DNA of 64,000 nucleotides, from the NCBI GenBank assembly GCA_003576905.1, contig QEVG01000018.1:1-64000 (forward strand), written 5' to 3'. Source of the stretch: Planctomycetota bacterium. Its GTDB lineage: Bacteria; Planctomycetota; Phycisphaerae; UBA1845; UTPLA1. The translations under genes and the position numbers were made by a program. A model generated the notes under the pieces. It saw nothing but the letters and a program-made list of their open reading frames with translations, ran no database searches and was not told the origin of the DNA. Positions within the stretch are counted from its first letter, which is position 1; every line of letters begins with the position of its first letter. This document shows positions 36,301-44,102 of this stretch, piece after piece.

Positions 36301-36458
36301 GCGAGGCCATGAAGCGCTTCCTTGTCGAAGAAGGAGTCGGCCGCGACGGCCGCTTCTGGACGCTTGCGGATTGCTTGTCAAAACTCTACCCACCAAAATC
36401 AGATGAAAAACGCTGGGTCGATGGCTTGTTGGCACGAAAAAAGGGACTTGGGTTCTGA
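33378..36458 (+). CDS. DUF1156 (COG1743-type) adenine-specific DNA methylase
   Basis: This protein has 1026 residues. The first residues (LIEVDLPIKRISEHARREK) are the DUF1156 signature. Motif I is DPFAGGGAIPLEALR at residue 167, followed by ASDLNPLAVLIN. Motif IV is TDPPYYNAIPYADISDFFYV near residue 575, the DPPY of N6-adenine or N4-cytosine amino methylases. The zinc ribbon found between these motifs in many relatives is degenerate (CPITGYTT, few cysteines). A long C-terminal extension holds an acidic linker and a helical domain. It probably marks host DNA so that the companion helicase and nucleases spare it. Start overlaps the previous stop (ATGA). Confidence 0.9.
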   Translation: MNKTISYPKRLIEVDLPIKRISEHARREKDMRLGHIPSLHIYPAARPPAACRAVICASLWPDPADDSCPQKFRDDAFGILTEFRTRVVDGKLSEDQRMAREHIDRIHVPSNAKDHAGLRHSLLDFIAVFANWDLSTNKFFLDASRALTLSAHTALGGPPDTKPLVTDPFAGGGAIPLEALRVGADAIASDLNPLAVLINRVVLEYVPRFGNQLQLHLEQWINEARIQAKERLHSLFPRGAGGDIPVAYLWARTIISEAPAGDDIPVEVPLIRSMWLARKGRKIALKWSRDRSGQIMTNVATVKYADGTERKVRQPQLEVFEPRNASDVEKGTVARSSATCPITGYTTPADRVREQLIARSGGACDARLYCVVTMPENGRGRTFRSPESCDLAAMAKAKTMRATLEQSESVIRPFFPDESFPVMSGVFNAPLYGHATWSSLFNDRQLVAISIYSGIVRDYCGRLAIQDPQLAKAVAAVLGLVIDRLADLNASLCVWQLNTPNNAHVFGRWALPMVLDFAEVNPLAGAGGSPESAHRRAHAVIDYLTSSAYRPAQVVSASARTRFLPDDSVQLLFTDPPYYNAIPYADISDFFYVWLRRCVLPFHDDILSSPLTPKEEEICEMAGWDPVRYPHKDKAFFENGMTEALTNARLALQPNGVGVIVFAHKTTDGWEALLQAMVEAGFIVTASWPIDTEMASRLRAKASAALGSSVHLVCRPRENADGSLRTEEVGDWREVLAELPKRIHQWLPRLANEGVVGADAIFACLGPALEIFSRYSRVEKASGERVSLRDYLEQVWAAVSQEALKLVFEKADASGFEEDARLTAMWLWTLGTGNGKDAADSADDDSDESDDDESTTTKKKSNGGFALEYDAARKIAQGLGVKNLERMTDVVEIAGDVARLLAVSERTKALFGKDQADAPTGKRKKKDKQMKLAFAEEIEQAEAEGGWGEKGAPKVGTTTLDRVHQSMILFAAGRSEAMKRFLVEEGVGRDGRFWTLADCLSKLYPPKSDEKRWVDGLLARKKGLGF

Positions 36459-36476
36459 TCACCGTTAGGGCAACCC

Positions 36477-37688
36477 GTGGCCAAGGCAAAAACGAAACAC
36501 AAAAGCAAAAAGCCGCGTAAGTCGAGCGCCGGTGGTTCTCGACGAAAATCCAAGGTCTGTAATCGCTGTGGCCATGCAAGTCCCCTTAATGCCAGTGCAT
36601 GCGCTAAGTGCCAATCAACTCGCTTTGCGCCACGGTGGGTTCTGGCCAAACGTGCTGTCAACCGGCAAGTGGGCGTTGAGGTCACATCAACAAATCCCGA
36701 TTTCGGCGAAGTACAAAGGCGAATAACGCTCTCAAAGTGGTGGCCAGGCGGCAACGCCAGCTTCCACATCCCGAACGCCGCCCAATGGAACGAGATTGAG
36801 CGAATCATCAACGAAGACCTCGGTCCATTTCTCGGCTGGAAAACTCAGCGCGAGTTACTCGCGGCTGTCCGCGAGAAACAGAAGGAAGGACAAGAGGCTG
36901 CTGGTGACCTTCGACAGCTCGTAACCGACTACCCAGATGTGCTCAAGCAAGTCGTGGCGGCCGTTGATGCCGCAAAACTCGGCAAGCGAGACATGGACGG
37001 CTTGATCAAGGTCATGGGCAACCTTGCAGACGCTGTCGCTAACGCCAACGCTGGATTTCGTCAGGCATTCCTTGCAGTTGTCGGCAAATTGCCCAAACAA
37101 GGCCAGCGAGCCCTTGAGGACTTGGCGTTGCTGCTCGAGGGATGGTCACTCCAACAAGTTGCATCCGTTGCCCAGCAGGTTCGGTCGCGAGTCGAGACTA
37201 TCGATTTGTTTAAGAAGCAGATCAGGGACAATCGCACCTATGAAATCCGAGGAGACAAATCCATCCACCGCATCCTCGAACGTGCAATGTGGCTCATCGA
37301 CGAGCGATATTGGCTTCTCCAATCGAACTCTACACTGCGGACGTTTATTGGCGACGAAATGTCGAAGATTGACAAGAAAGCCTACGGGAAGAAGAGGCCC
37401 GACTTTGCCTGCGGCACGGTCGGAGAGAGACTCATCATCGTCGAGTTGAAGCGGCCAGCGCACGCGCTTTCGGCTAAGGATCTGAATCAGTTGGAAACCT
37501 ATCTTACAGTAGCAGAGAGCTATTCGAAGTATAGGGGCTTTGAGGCTTACCTGGTCGGGAACAAGAAGGACGACGATTTGTTGCGTCGCCTCAAACATCG
37601 GTCAAGCAGTTTCAAGGTTCTTACGTACACAGATCTTATTCAGGATACCGAAACACGGTATCGTGAATTCCTAGAGACAATGAGATGA
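36477..37688 (+). CDS. Zinc-ribbon plus Shedu-like (DUF4263) nuclease
   Basis: This protein has 403 residues from a GTG. Residues 1-25 are lysine/arginine-rich, then a short zinc ribbon follows (CNRCGHASPLNASACAKC). A helical middle leads to the C-terminal domain, which resembles Shedu SduA: KSIHRILERAMWLIDERYWL, TFIGDEM, KKRPDFACG, LIIVELKRPAHALSAKDLNQ. RPDF...VELK is the D...ExK active site of the PD-(D/E)XK fold. It is the best candidate for the cutting subunit of the operon. It follows the methylase by 18 bp. The zinc ribbon may bind DNA or a partner. Confidence 0.8.
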   Translation: MAKAKTKHKSKKPRKSSAGGSRRKSKVCNRCGHASPLNASACAKCQSTRFAPRWVLAKRAVNRQVGVEVTSTNPDFGEVQRRITLSKWWPGGNASFHIPNAAQWNEIERIINEDLGPFLGWKTQRELLAAVREKQKEGQEAAGDLRQLVTDYPDVLKQVVAAVDAAKLGKRDMDGLIKVMGNLADAVANANAGFRQAFLAVVGKLPKQGQRALEDLALLLEGWSLQQVASVAQQVRSRVETIDLFKKQIRDNRTYEIRGDKSIHRILERAMWLIDERYWLLQSNSTLRTFIGDEMSKIDKKAYGKKRPDFACGTVGERLIIVELKRPAHALSAKDLNQLETYLTVAESYSKYRGFEAYLVGNKKDDDLLRRLKHRSSSFKVLTYTDLIQDTETRYREFLETMR

Positions 37689-37716
37689 TGACAGAAACCA
37701 ACGGACTCGTGATTCA

Positions 37717-38304
37717 ATGACCCACTCGCTTGCCGGAACATGGCAAGAGTCGTTTTCGCGGGTCGCCCGAGACGGCGACGAGGCGCAGCGACTCAAACAG
37801 GCCGCAACGCAGGGACGCCTCGCGGACTGGACGGTTGCGCTGACGAGTTGCGTCGTGGCAACCTGTCGGGAGATGGGTTGGATGGCCTCCGCGATCGGGC
37901 ACAAGACCAAGCTCTTGCCCGTGGACCAGAGCGAGTATCTGGCGCTGGATGTCATGGCCTTTGGTGCGGGCGAAAAGAACTGGCGGTTCCCTGTCGCGGT
38001 CGCGGAGTTGGAGAACAGCCAGGATGCGGATCGGGTCGCATATTCGCTCTGGAAGGTGCTGATCGTCCGGGCTGACCTCCGAATCGTGTTCTGTTATCGT
38101 CGACGCCCGGAGGACGGGCCGGCGCTGGTCCGCGAGATCGAGCGCGAGGTCGTGCATGCGATGGCCCTTTCCGGGCGGGTACGGCTGGAAGGCGAGACCC
38201 TGCTGGTCGTCGGCAGCACCAACGAAGCGGAGTATTTTCCGTATGGCTTTTTCAAATGGTGGCAATTGGATGCGGGGACGGGCCGGTTTTGCTTAGCCTC
38301 GTAG
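37717..38304 (+). CDS. Small protein with possible PD-(D/E)XK-like core
   Basis: The 195-residue protein has an N-terminal helix, then LALDVMAFG, WRFPVAVAELENSQDADRVA, YSLWKVLIVRADLRIVFCYR, then a helix and LLVVGSTNEAEYFPYGFFKW. The succession of D, strand, AELEN and a helix is similar to restriction-like folds in which the lysine is replaced by asparagine. That similarity is weak. It lies between the Shedu-like and DUF499 genes on the same strand with short spacers, so it belongs to the operon. No named family is assigned. Confidence 0.65.
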   Translation: MTHSLAGTWQESFSRVARDGDEAQRLKQAATQGRLADWTVALTSCVVATCREMGWMASAIGHKTKLLPVDQSEYLALDVMAFGAGEKNWRFPVAVAELENSQDADRVAYSLWKVLIVRADLRIVFCYRRRPEDGPALVREIEREVVHAMALSGRVRLEGETLLVVGSTNEAEYFPYGFFKWWQLDAGTGRFCLAS

Positions 38305-38313
38305 GAGCGTCGA

Positions 38314-41238
38314 ATGGCATTGAAACCTTGGTACAACGCAATTTTCCCCCGCGAGGATCTGCGCGAAGGCAAGCCGCTGGATGCTTCCGAATTCGCCGTG
38401 CACCTCGACCAGGTGCGCGACGGCCGAGCCAATCCGGACTATCAGGACCCCGCGCGGTTCTTCAGCAAGACCTATCTGACCAAGAATCTGCTCGCCGTTG
38501 CCGCGGAAGCGGTTCGCCGGTTGTCGGGAATTAAGACCGAGACCTCAGCCGTATTCAACATGACCACCCAGTTCGGCGGCGGAAAGACGCACGCTCTTAC
38601 CTTGCTTTACCACCTCGCGCGCGCGGGCAAGGACGCCAAGGGCTGGACGGGAGTGAGTTCAATTCTGGAACGGGCGGGTGTTGCGGAACTCGCCAAGGCG
38701 GAAATCGGCGTATTCGTTGGCACCGAATTCGATTCCATCACCGGCCGGGGCGGGCAGGACGGCACGCCGCTTCGCAAGACGCCGTGGGGTGAACTCGCAT
38801 GGCAAATCGGCGGCAAAGAGGGATTCCAGGCCGTCGCCGAGCACGAGAAAAAGCTCATCGCGCCTGCCGGCGAAGTCATTCGATCGTTTCTTCCCAAGGA
38901 AAAGCCATGCCTGATCCTTATGGACGAGCTGATGAACTACGTCAGCCGAAACCGCAAGAGCGGCTTGGCGACGCAGCTTTACAATTTTCTTCAGAATCTC
39001 TCGGAGGAAGTACGCGGACAGGAGAGAGTCGTGTTAGTCGTATCCATCCCGGCGAGCGAATTAGAGATGAACGCCGAGGACCAGGCCGACTACGATCGCT
39101 TTAAGAAAGTGCTCGACCGACTCGGCAAGGCAGTCATAATGTCCGCGGAGACCGAGACTGCGGAAATCATCCGCCGCCGACTGTTTGAATGGGACGGCAT
39201 CACGAAAGACGCGGACAAGACAATTACCGCATTCGCGGAATGGGCTGTTGACCACCGGACACAGATTCCTGGATGGTTTCCGGTTGACAACGCGCGAGAA
39301 GCATTCCGGTCATCCTACCCCTTTCACCCTGTTCTGCTTTCCGTGTTTGAACGAAAGTGGCAGCAGTTGCCCCGCTTCCAACAGACCCGCGGCATTCTGC
39401 GCTTGCTCGCCCTTTGGGTTTCGAAGGCGTATCACGACGGATTCAAGGGCGCCCACAAAGACCCGTTGATCGGATTGGGCACGGCGCCACTCGACGACCC
39501 GTTCTTTCGCACGGCTGTCTTTGAGCAACTCGGCGAAGCCAAGTTAGAGGGTGCTGTCACGACTGACATATGCGGCAAGCGCGAATCGCACGCGGATAAG
39601 CTCGACCGCGAGGCCGTAGAGGACATCAGGAAGGCCCGCCTGCATCGCAAGGTCGCGACCGCGGTTTTCTTTGAATCAAACGGCGGCCAGATGCGGGCAG
39701 AGGCCACCGTACCCGAAATCCAGCTAGCCGTCGGAGAGCCAGATCTCGACATCGGTCACATTCAGACCGTTATGGAAACCCTTATCCAATCTTGCTACTA
39801 CCTCTCCGCCGAGCGCAACCGTTACCGATTCAGCACGACGGAGAACTTGATCAAGCGATTCTCCGATCGTCGTGCAAGCATATCCGACAAGGCCATCGAT
39901 GAACGCGCCCGCGCAGAGATTCAGAAGGTCTTCGCCCCACATGAGGGAATCGAACGCATTTTTTTCCCTGATAAGAGCAACGCCATTCCCGATCGGCCCG
40001 CCTTAGTTCTGAGCGTGCTTGCTCCCGAGCATTCGATCGACGAGGAGTCCGCAACTTTGGCCCATGCCAAGACCATGACATGGGAATGTGGCAAATCGGG
40101 CCGAACGTTTAAGAGTGCAATCATTTGGTCCATTCCCGAGTCCGCCCAAATTCTGCGTGATGAGGCTCGCAAGGCTCTGGCATGGGAAGCAATCGAGGCT
40201 GAGAAGGATGAGTTGCACATTGAAGAAAGCCAGAAGCGCCAGCTCGGCGAGTACGTCGGCCGGTCTAAACGAGATCTCAAAGAAGCCGTCTGGCGAAGCT
40301 ACAAGTTCCTTTTGCTGCTCGGTAAGGACAACGAGCTAAAAAAGACTGACCTTGGGCTCGTAAACTCCAGCCAAGGCGGCTCGCTCATCGAGGTGATCCT
40401 CAAGCGGCTTCGTGATGATGGGGATATCGAGAAAACTCCGAGTCCCAATTATCTGGTTCGCAAATGGCCGGGCTTCAAGGAATGGAGCACGAAAGCTGTA
40501 CGCGATGCGTTTTTCGCATCGCCCGAATTCCCCAGGCTTCTAAATGCAGAGGCCGTGAAAGAGACCATCGCCAGGGGCGTCAGCGAACGCATCCTTGCAT
40601 ACGCTGGAAAACGTCCCGACGGCCGTTACGAACCGTTCGTCTTCGAACGAGAACTGACACCGGCTGAGGTGGAGATATCAGACGATGTATTCATTCTCAC
40701 CGCAGAGGAAGCCAAGAGACACGTCGAGCCACCGAAATTGACGACACTTTCGATCACACCACAAGACGCGCAGGTCAAGCCAGAGGCCCATGTCGCCTTT
40801 CAAGCCCGCGGGGCCGACCAGCATGGCAGGCCCATTGCTCTACCACACGTTGCATGGACAGCCAAAGGTGGAGTGATTGATGACAAGGGTGGCTTTACAG
40901 CGGGCAAGCAAGAAGGAAGTTTTCTCATTGAAGCGGCCGCCGAGAGCATTTCCGCGCAGGCTACCGTTGCAATCACCAAGGACGAATCGCGACCGCCTCC
41001 TCAGCCACCACCGAAGCGGGAGGCGAAGACCCTTCGCTGGACCGGCCAAATTCCACCACAAAAATGGATGAACTTCTACACGAAGGTGCTCGCGAAGTTT
41101 GCCAACACGTCCGATTTGAAACTTAACGTCAGCTTTGAAGTGACCCCCGACGGCGGCCTGTCCACTTCTCGAATCGAGGAAACCAAGGCTACGCTCCGCG
41201 AACTTGGATTGGATGACGATGTACAGTCGGATACTTGA
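38314..41238 (+). CDS. DUF499 (COG1483-type) AAA+ ATPase with C-terminal Ig-like insert
   Basis: This is a 974-residue ATPase of the DUF499 family: KPWYNAIFPREDLREG at the N-terminus, FFSKTYLTKNL, Walker A TTQFGGGKTHAL near residue 90, Walker B CLILMDELMNYVSRN near 200, LVVSIPASE, and FHPVLLSVFERKW. It is the partner of DUF1156 methylases in defence neighbourhoods. Residues about 810-890 (TLSITPQDAQVKPEAHVAFQ ... AATVAI-like end) read as a bacterial Ig-like (BIg2) domain, unexpected in a cytoplasmic ATPase. A final 60-residue domain (KWMNFYTKVLAKFANTSDLK) follows. It is the last gene of the operon and is followed by a terminator hairpin. Confidence 0.88.
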   Translation: MALKPWYNAIFPREDLREGKPLDASEFAVHLDQVRDGRANPDYQDPARFFSKTYLTKNLLAVAAEAVRRLSGIKTETSAVFNMTTQFGGGKTHALTLLYHLARAGKDAKGWTGVSSILERAGVAELAKAEIGVFVGTEFDSITGRGGQDGTPLRKTPWGELAWQIGGKEGFQAVAEHEKKLIAPAGEVIRSFLPKEKPCLILMDELMNYVSRNRKSGLATQLYNFLQNLSEEVRGQERVVLVVSIPASELEMNAEDQADYDRFKKVLDRLGKAVIMSAETETAEIIRRRLFEWDGITKDADKTITAFAEWAVDHRTQIPGWFPVDNAREAFRSSYPFHPVLLSVFERKWQQLPRFQQTRGILRLLALWVSKAYHDGFKGAHKDPLIGLGTAPLDDPFFRTAVFEQLGEAKLEGAVTTDICGKRESHADKLDREAVEDIRKARLHRKVATAVFFESNGGQMRAEATVPEIQLAVGEPDLDIGHIQTVMETLIQSCYYLSAERNRYRFSTTENLIKRFSDRRASISDKAIDERARAEIQKVFAPHEGIERIFFPDKSNAIPDRPALVLSVLAPEHSIDEESATLAHAKTMTWECGKSGRTFKSAIIWSIPESAQILRDEARKALAWEAIEAEKDELHIEESQKRQLGEYVGRSKRDLKEAVWRSYKFLLLLGKDNELKKTDLGLVNSSQGGSLIEVILKRLRDDGDIEKTPSPNYLVRKWPGFKEWSTKAVRDAFFASPEFPRLLNAEAVKETIARGVSERILAYAGKRPDGRYEPFVFERELTPAEVEISDDVFILTAEEAKRHVEPPKLTTLSITPQDAQVKPEAHVAFQARGADQHGRPIALPHVAWTAKGGVIDDKGGFTAGKQEGSFLIEAAAESISAQATVAITKDESRPPPQPPPKREAKTLRWTGQIPPQKWMNFYTKVLAKFANTSDLKLNVSFEVTPDGGLSTSRIEETKATLRELGLDDDVQSDT

Positions 41239-41340
41239 AACGAAGGAAATAGAAGCGAGGCGGCCGGGAGCGACGTATTATCGCCCGCCGACCGCCGTGC
41301 TTGGCCTCATTCGATGCATCTTTCCGCTGTAGCGAGCCAT

Positions 41341-41376
41341 TAAGCCCGTGCTGCGTCCGTTTGGGACGCGGGCTTA
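41341..41376. terminator. Hairpin between convergent genes
   Basis: TAAGCCC/GGGCTTA (outer) and GCGTCC/GGACGC (inner) enclose a GTTTG loop with a 5-nt bulge. It lies 100 bp after the DUF499 stop and overlaps the last codon of the convergent minus-strand gene. It lacks a long T-run. Confidence 0.5.
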
Positions 41377-42054
41377 TCCTTCTCCGCCGGGACGCTCCCG
41401 GGCATCGACTGCCGCTCCACCTTCGGTTGAGCCACCTTTTCCCTCTTGGGCTTCGGAGCGCCGTGGCGCTTCGAGCCGTGTCCGTGATAGGGTCCGCCGC
41501 CATTCGACATAGGACTTCTCCTTTCCGGAGTCTGTGTCCGCCTTCAGCACCTGCGAAACGCGGACGTAGTACTTGCGAAGCGTGTCCCGCGACGTTGCAA
41601 AGAGCACCGCTTCGACGATCACAAATCCGGCGTCAACCCAGCCTGGGCCGCCGCACCATCGGCAGCCGCCGGCGAGCCGGCTTCCGTATGCCAGCAGCAC
41701 AGCGACAAACGTGTTCGCGTTGAACTGGTAGTAGCGATAGTGGAACTCCACCAGCAGGTTGTACGCAGCCAGGTTCTCCTGAAGCTGCGAAAAGTCCCAT
41801 TTTGGATGCCGTATGCCGGTTCGATGATGAATCGAATCGAGCAGCAGCCACCGAATCGAGCTGACCAGCATTCCGGCGGCAATTGAAGCCAGCGTCACAA
41901 ACAGAAATCCGCCCACGGTCGGCTGTCCGTCCGGCGCCGTCGCCAGCCAGGGCTGGATCGTGGGCACGAGGCCGCTCACGGCTATCACCGCGACGAATCC
42001 AGGCACCAGGTATGCAATCACCAGCCCGAAGTTCCGGGCCGAAAGCTCTCCCAC
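41374..42054 (-). CDS. Membrane protein of unknown function
   Basis: This 226-residue protein has hydrophobic segments near residues 8-28 (FGLVIAYLVPGFVAVIAVSG), 47-66 (GGFLFVTLASIAAGMLVSSI), 112-128 and 138-152, then a basic, arginine/glycine-rich cytoplasmic tail. No family is recognised. The gene is divergent from the small XRE regulator, with a large palindromic operator between them, so both may be controlled by that regulator. Confidence 0.65.
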   Translation of the reverse strand: MGELSARNFGLVIAYLVPGFVAVIAVSGLVPTIQPWLATAPDGQPTVGGFLFVTLASIAAGMLVSSIRWLLLDSIHHRTGIRHPKWDFSQLQENLAAYNLLVEFHYRYYQFNANTFVAVLLAYGSRLAGGCRWCGGPGWVDAGFVIVEAVLFATSRDTLRKYYVRVSQVLKADTDSGKEKSYVEWRRTLSRTRLEAPRRSEAQEGKGGSTEGGAAVDARERPGGEG

Positions 42055-42128
42055 GCGACCTCTTCTGAGGCAGATTCATCGGCCAACCGCGCCGCCGCCC
42101 GGTGCCCTACTCCATCGGCTCCCGGGCG

Positions 42129-42174
42129 ATCACACTCATAGTGTGTAGAAGATTGTACACCCTATGAGTGTGAT
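42129..42174. promoter_or_regulatory. 46-bp nested palindromic operator
   Basis: ATCACACTCATAG (42129-42141) is perfectly complementary to 42162-42174. Inside, GTGTA (42143-42147) pairs with TACAC (42156-42160). The site ends nine bases before the XRE regulator start and sits between divergent genes. Its symmetry resembles the operators of restriction-modification controller proteins. Confidence 0.75.
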
Positions 42175-42182
42175 TTCAAGGC

Positions 42183-42395
42183 ATGGAGCCAAAAAATATC
42201 AAACTGGTCGTAGGGGAGCGAATCCGGGCTTTGCGGCTCAAGCGTGCTATGTCGCAGGAGGAGCTTGGGTTCGAAAGCGGTCTTCATCGCAATTACATCG
42301 GGGGCATCGAACGAGGCGAACGCAACGTCGCGATCGTGAATCTCGCCAAGCTCGCCAAGGCACTCGGCGTGCGCCCTCGGGACCTCTTGCCATAG
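42183..42395 (+). CDS. Small XRE-family regulator (controller-protein-like)
   Basis: This is a 70-residue single-domain helix-turn-helix protein: VGERIRALRLKRAMSQEELG, FESGLHRNYIGGIERGERN, VAIVNLAKLAKALGV. Size and sequence are close to the C (controller) proteins of restriction-modification systems and to other minimal XRE regulators. A nested palindrome ends nine bases upstream and is very likely its own operator. There is no good ribosome binding site, so the mRNA may be leaderless. Possible targets are the divergent membrane protein gene and neighbouring genes. Confidence 0.9.
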   Translation: MEPKNIKLVVGERIRALRLKRAMSQEELGFESGLHRNYIGGIERGERNVAIVNLAKLAKALGVRPRDLLP

Positions 42396-42401
42396 CGACC
42401 G

Positions 42402-43088
42402 TCAAGTGCCGGACTGCCCAACCTCAAGCCCAATCTCCGTGTCAACCTCCGCCAATCCCGGCGGCTCGTCAAAAGGTCGAACCACGCGACGTCGAAGTCG
42501 AAGCGCCGATACCGGCACCGGCTCAAAGTCAGCGGCAGTCCGAAGTCGATTCACGGCTCGCAGCAGGTTTAGCAGTTGCCGCCTGACCGGGGCATATCCC
42601 TCGAACCGAAGTCCACGAAACTCAGCCATGAGATTCTCCACCGAACGATGGCACGCGATGTCGAGCAGGTATGCCTTTTGTCGTCGGTATTCCTCTGGGT
42701 GGATTCGCACTGACGGATGCCATTGACGGTCAACGCCGCGGCGATAACCGATGCTGTAGCCCCCGAAGCGGATCGCATCGCGACGCACATCCTTATGGTT
42801 GGGCTCGTTCAGAAAAAATCGGTGCTCACCACGGGACGCGATCAGCACAAAGAACCGGCCATGCCGGATGTAATGGACATTTGCCTGTCCGGCTCGCTTT
42901 CGCCGGGCACGCGCCCATTTTGATAGGCCCGCGTCATATTGCTCCAGCAGCTTTTCATCGATCCGGCGCGGGTCCTTCCGCTCCGGGATCATGCCCGTGA
43001 TGTAGAACCAGTACCCATGCCCTATGTAGCTCAAGGCGAGCTGTTGGACGAACCCCTCGACCGAAGCTGCAACACACCGATACGCCAT
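42402..43088 (-). CDS. Conserved hypothetical protein of integrative elements
   Basis: From the ATG at 43088 there are 228 residues; a GTG at 43103 is an alternative. Conserved-looking blocks are AYRCVAASVEGFVQQLALSY, GYWFYITGMIPERKDPRRID, SKWARARRKRAGQANVHYIR, HGRFFVLIASRGEHRFF, DAIRFGGYSIGYR and YAPVRRQLLNLLRAVNRLR. I know this pattern as an uncharacterised family common near integrases in planctomycetes and some proteobacteria. It is basic and arginine-rich, which suggests nucleic-acid binding, but no catalytic motif is clear. It is convergent with the XRE regulator, with 6 bp between the stop codons. Confidence 0.7.
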   Translation of the reverse strand: MAYRCVAASVEGFVQQLALSYIGHGYWFYITGMIPERKDPRRIDEKLLEQYDAGLSKWARARRKRAGQANVHYIRHGRFFVLIASRGEHRFFLNEPNHKDVRRDAIRFGGYSIGYRRGVDRQWHPSVRIHPEEYRRQKAYLLDIACHRSVENLMAEFRGLRFEGYAPVRRQLLNLLRAVNRLRTAADFEPVPVSALRLRRRVVRPFDEPPGLAEVDTEIGLEVGQSGT

Positions 43089-43210
43089 TGCAGTGGGTAG
43101 CACAGCTTGTGAGGCTACTCAACTCCACCACATGCATTTCATAGCCCACAATGGACCCATTGCTTTCCAACGTCAGCCCGTGGCGGGCCCCATCGATTAC
43201 GAGCCTCTGG

Positions 43211-43735
43211 CTACTTGCTGTTGATGCCTAATCGGCGTTCCCTGAGACGACGCTTGGCCCCTTCGCTCATCGCCTTTAGCAATTCATAGTTGCCATACAC
43301 CTCACTTGGCAGCGTGGGTGCACCAGCCAGAGAGGATTCGTAATCACACATTGCGCTCTCAAATTCGCAACGTTCGAAATGCAGATTGGCTCGATTTAGC
43401 AAATATGTAGAATTATTAGGACAGTTTTCGATCGCCTCGTCATATTTCATTAGCGCCGTATCGAGATCTTTGTTGTTCCATGCAGTCAGAGCTTCAGCCG
43501 CGATACGCTCATGCAATTCAAATCCCGGCATCGTGCATGCAGACTGGAAAAGCTTCCCCTGTTGCTCCCGTGGCAATGACATCCAAGTGCCAAGCCACTG
43601 TCGAATCCAGGCGAAGCCGCGACGTTGGGGAACAACAAGTTGGGCTCCACACCGTCCACACTTCGGCACCTCCATCTGCTCATGCGGACGAATCCGATTA
43701 GTGGTACGGCACTTCAGACACTTAACGTACTCCAT
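43211..43735 (-). CDS. Zinc-ribbon and tetratricopeptide protein
   Basis: From the ATG at 43735 the protein has 174 residues. Residues 5-30 are a zinc ribbon (VKCLKCRTTNRI, PKCGRCGAQLVV). Residues about 85-160 contain TPR-like helices (AAEALTAWNNKDLDTALMKY, LNRANLHFERCEFESAMCDY). TPRs mediate protein contacts; the zinc ribbon resembles the ribbon that precedes such repeats in other bacterial proteins. No specific function can be given. It lies downstream, on the same strand, of the group II-like RNA region. Confidence 0.65.
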   Translation of the reverse strand: MEYVKCLKCRTTNRIRPHEQMEVPKCGRCGAQLVVPQRRGFAWIRQWLGTWMSLPREQQGKLFQSACTMPGFELHERIAAEALTAWNNKDLDTALMKYDEAIENCPNNSTYLLNRANLHFERCEFESAMCDYESSLAGAPTLPSEVYGNYELLKAMSEGAKRRLRERRLGINSK

Positions 43736-44102
43736 TGCATTCACCGAACCTGACACATTACCCACGGTCGATGGCCCTGAAAGCGAGCCACATGCGTTTA
43801 GTCCTAATCAGTCAAAAGACTAATGTCGCTGTCGCTGTAAATATCACGAGCACAAGAAGCATTCAAATCCACCCGAAACGAAAGTGGGATTGTTCAAAGG
43901 CACAATCCCCAAAGCCCATGAAACCACCTGATGACGGAGGGCCGCTGCGCCCGTCTCGGCCGTCGCGGCTCCGCATCCCAACCTCTCTTCAAATCCTCAT
44001 TTTGTTGTGACACCTCCTCGCCACGTCGCGCATCCGGGCGCGCCGTCCGTATTCCAGATCGGCCCCCGCCCAATACATACGCGTAGCGCAGCAAAAACCT
44101 CC
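43736..44102. other. Gene-free spacer next to the group II-like RNA
   Basis: No gene or clear structure is seen in these 367 bp. Composition in its left half is less GC-rich than the flanks. Confidence 0.4.

Noticed and set aside
27270-41238. Standard DISARM system
   Set aside because: A helicase and a methylase are present, but DrmA, DrmB (DUF1998) and the phospholipase-D-type DrmC are missing, and a DUF499 ATPase is present instead.
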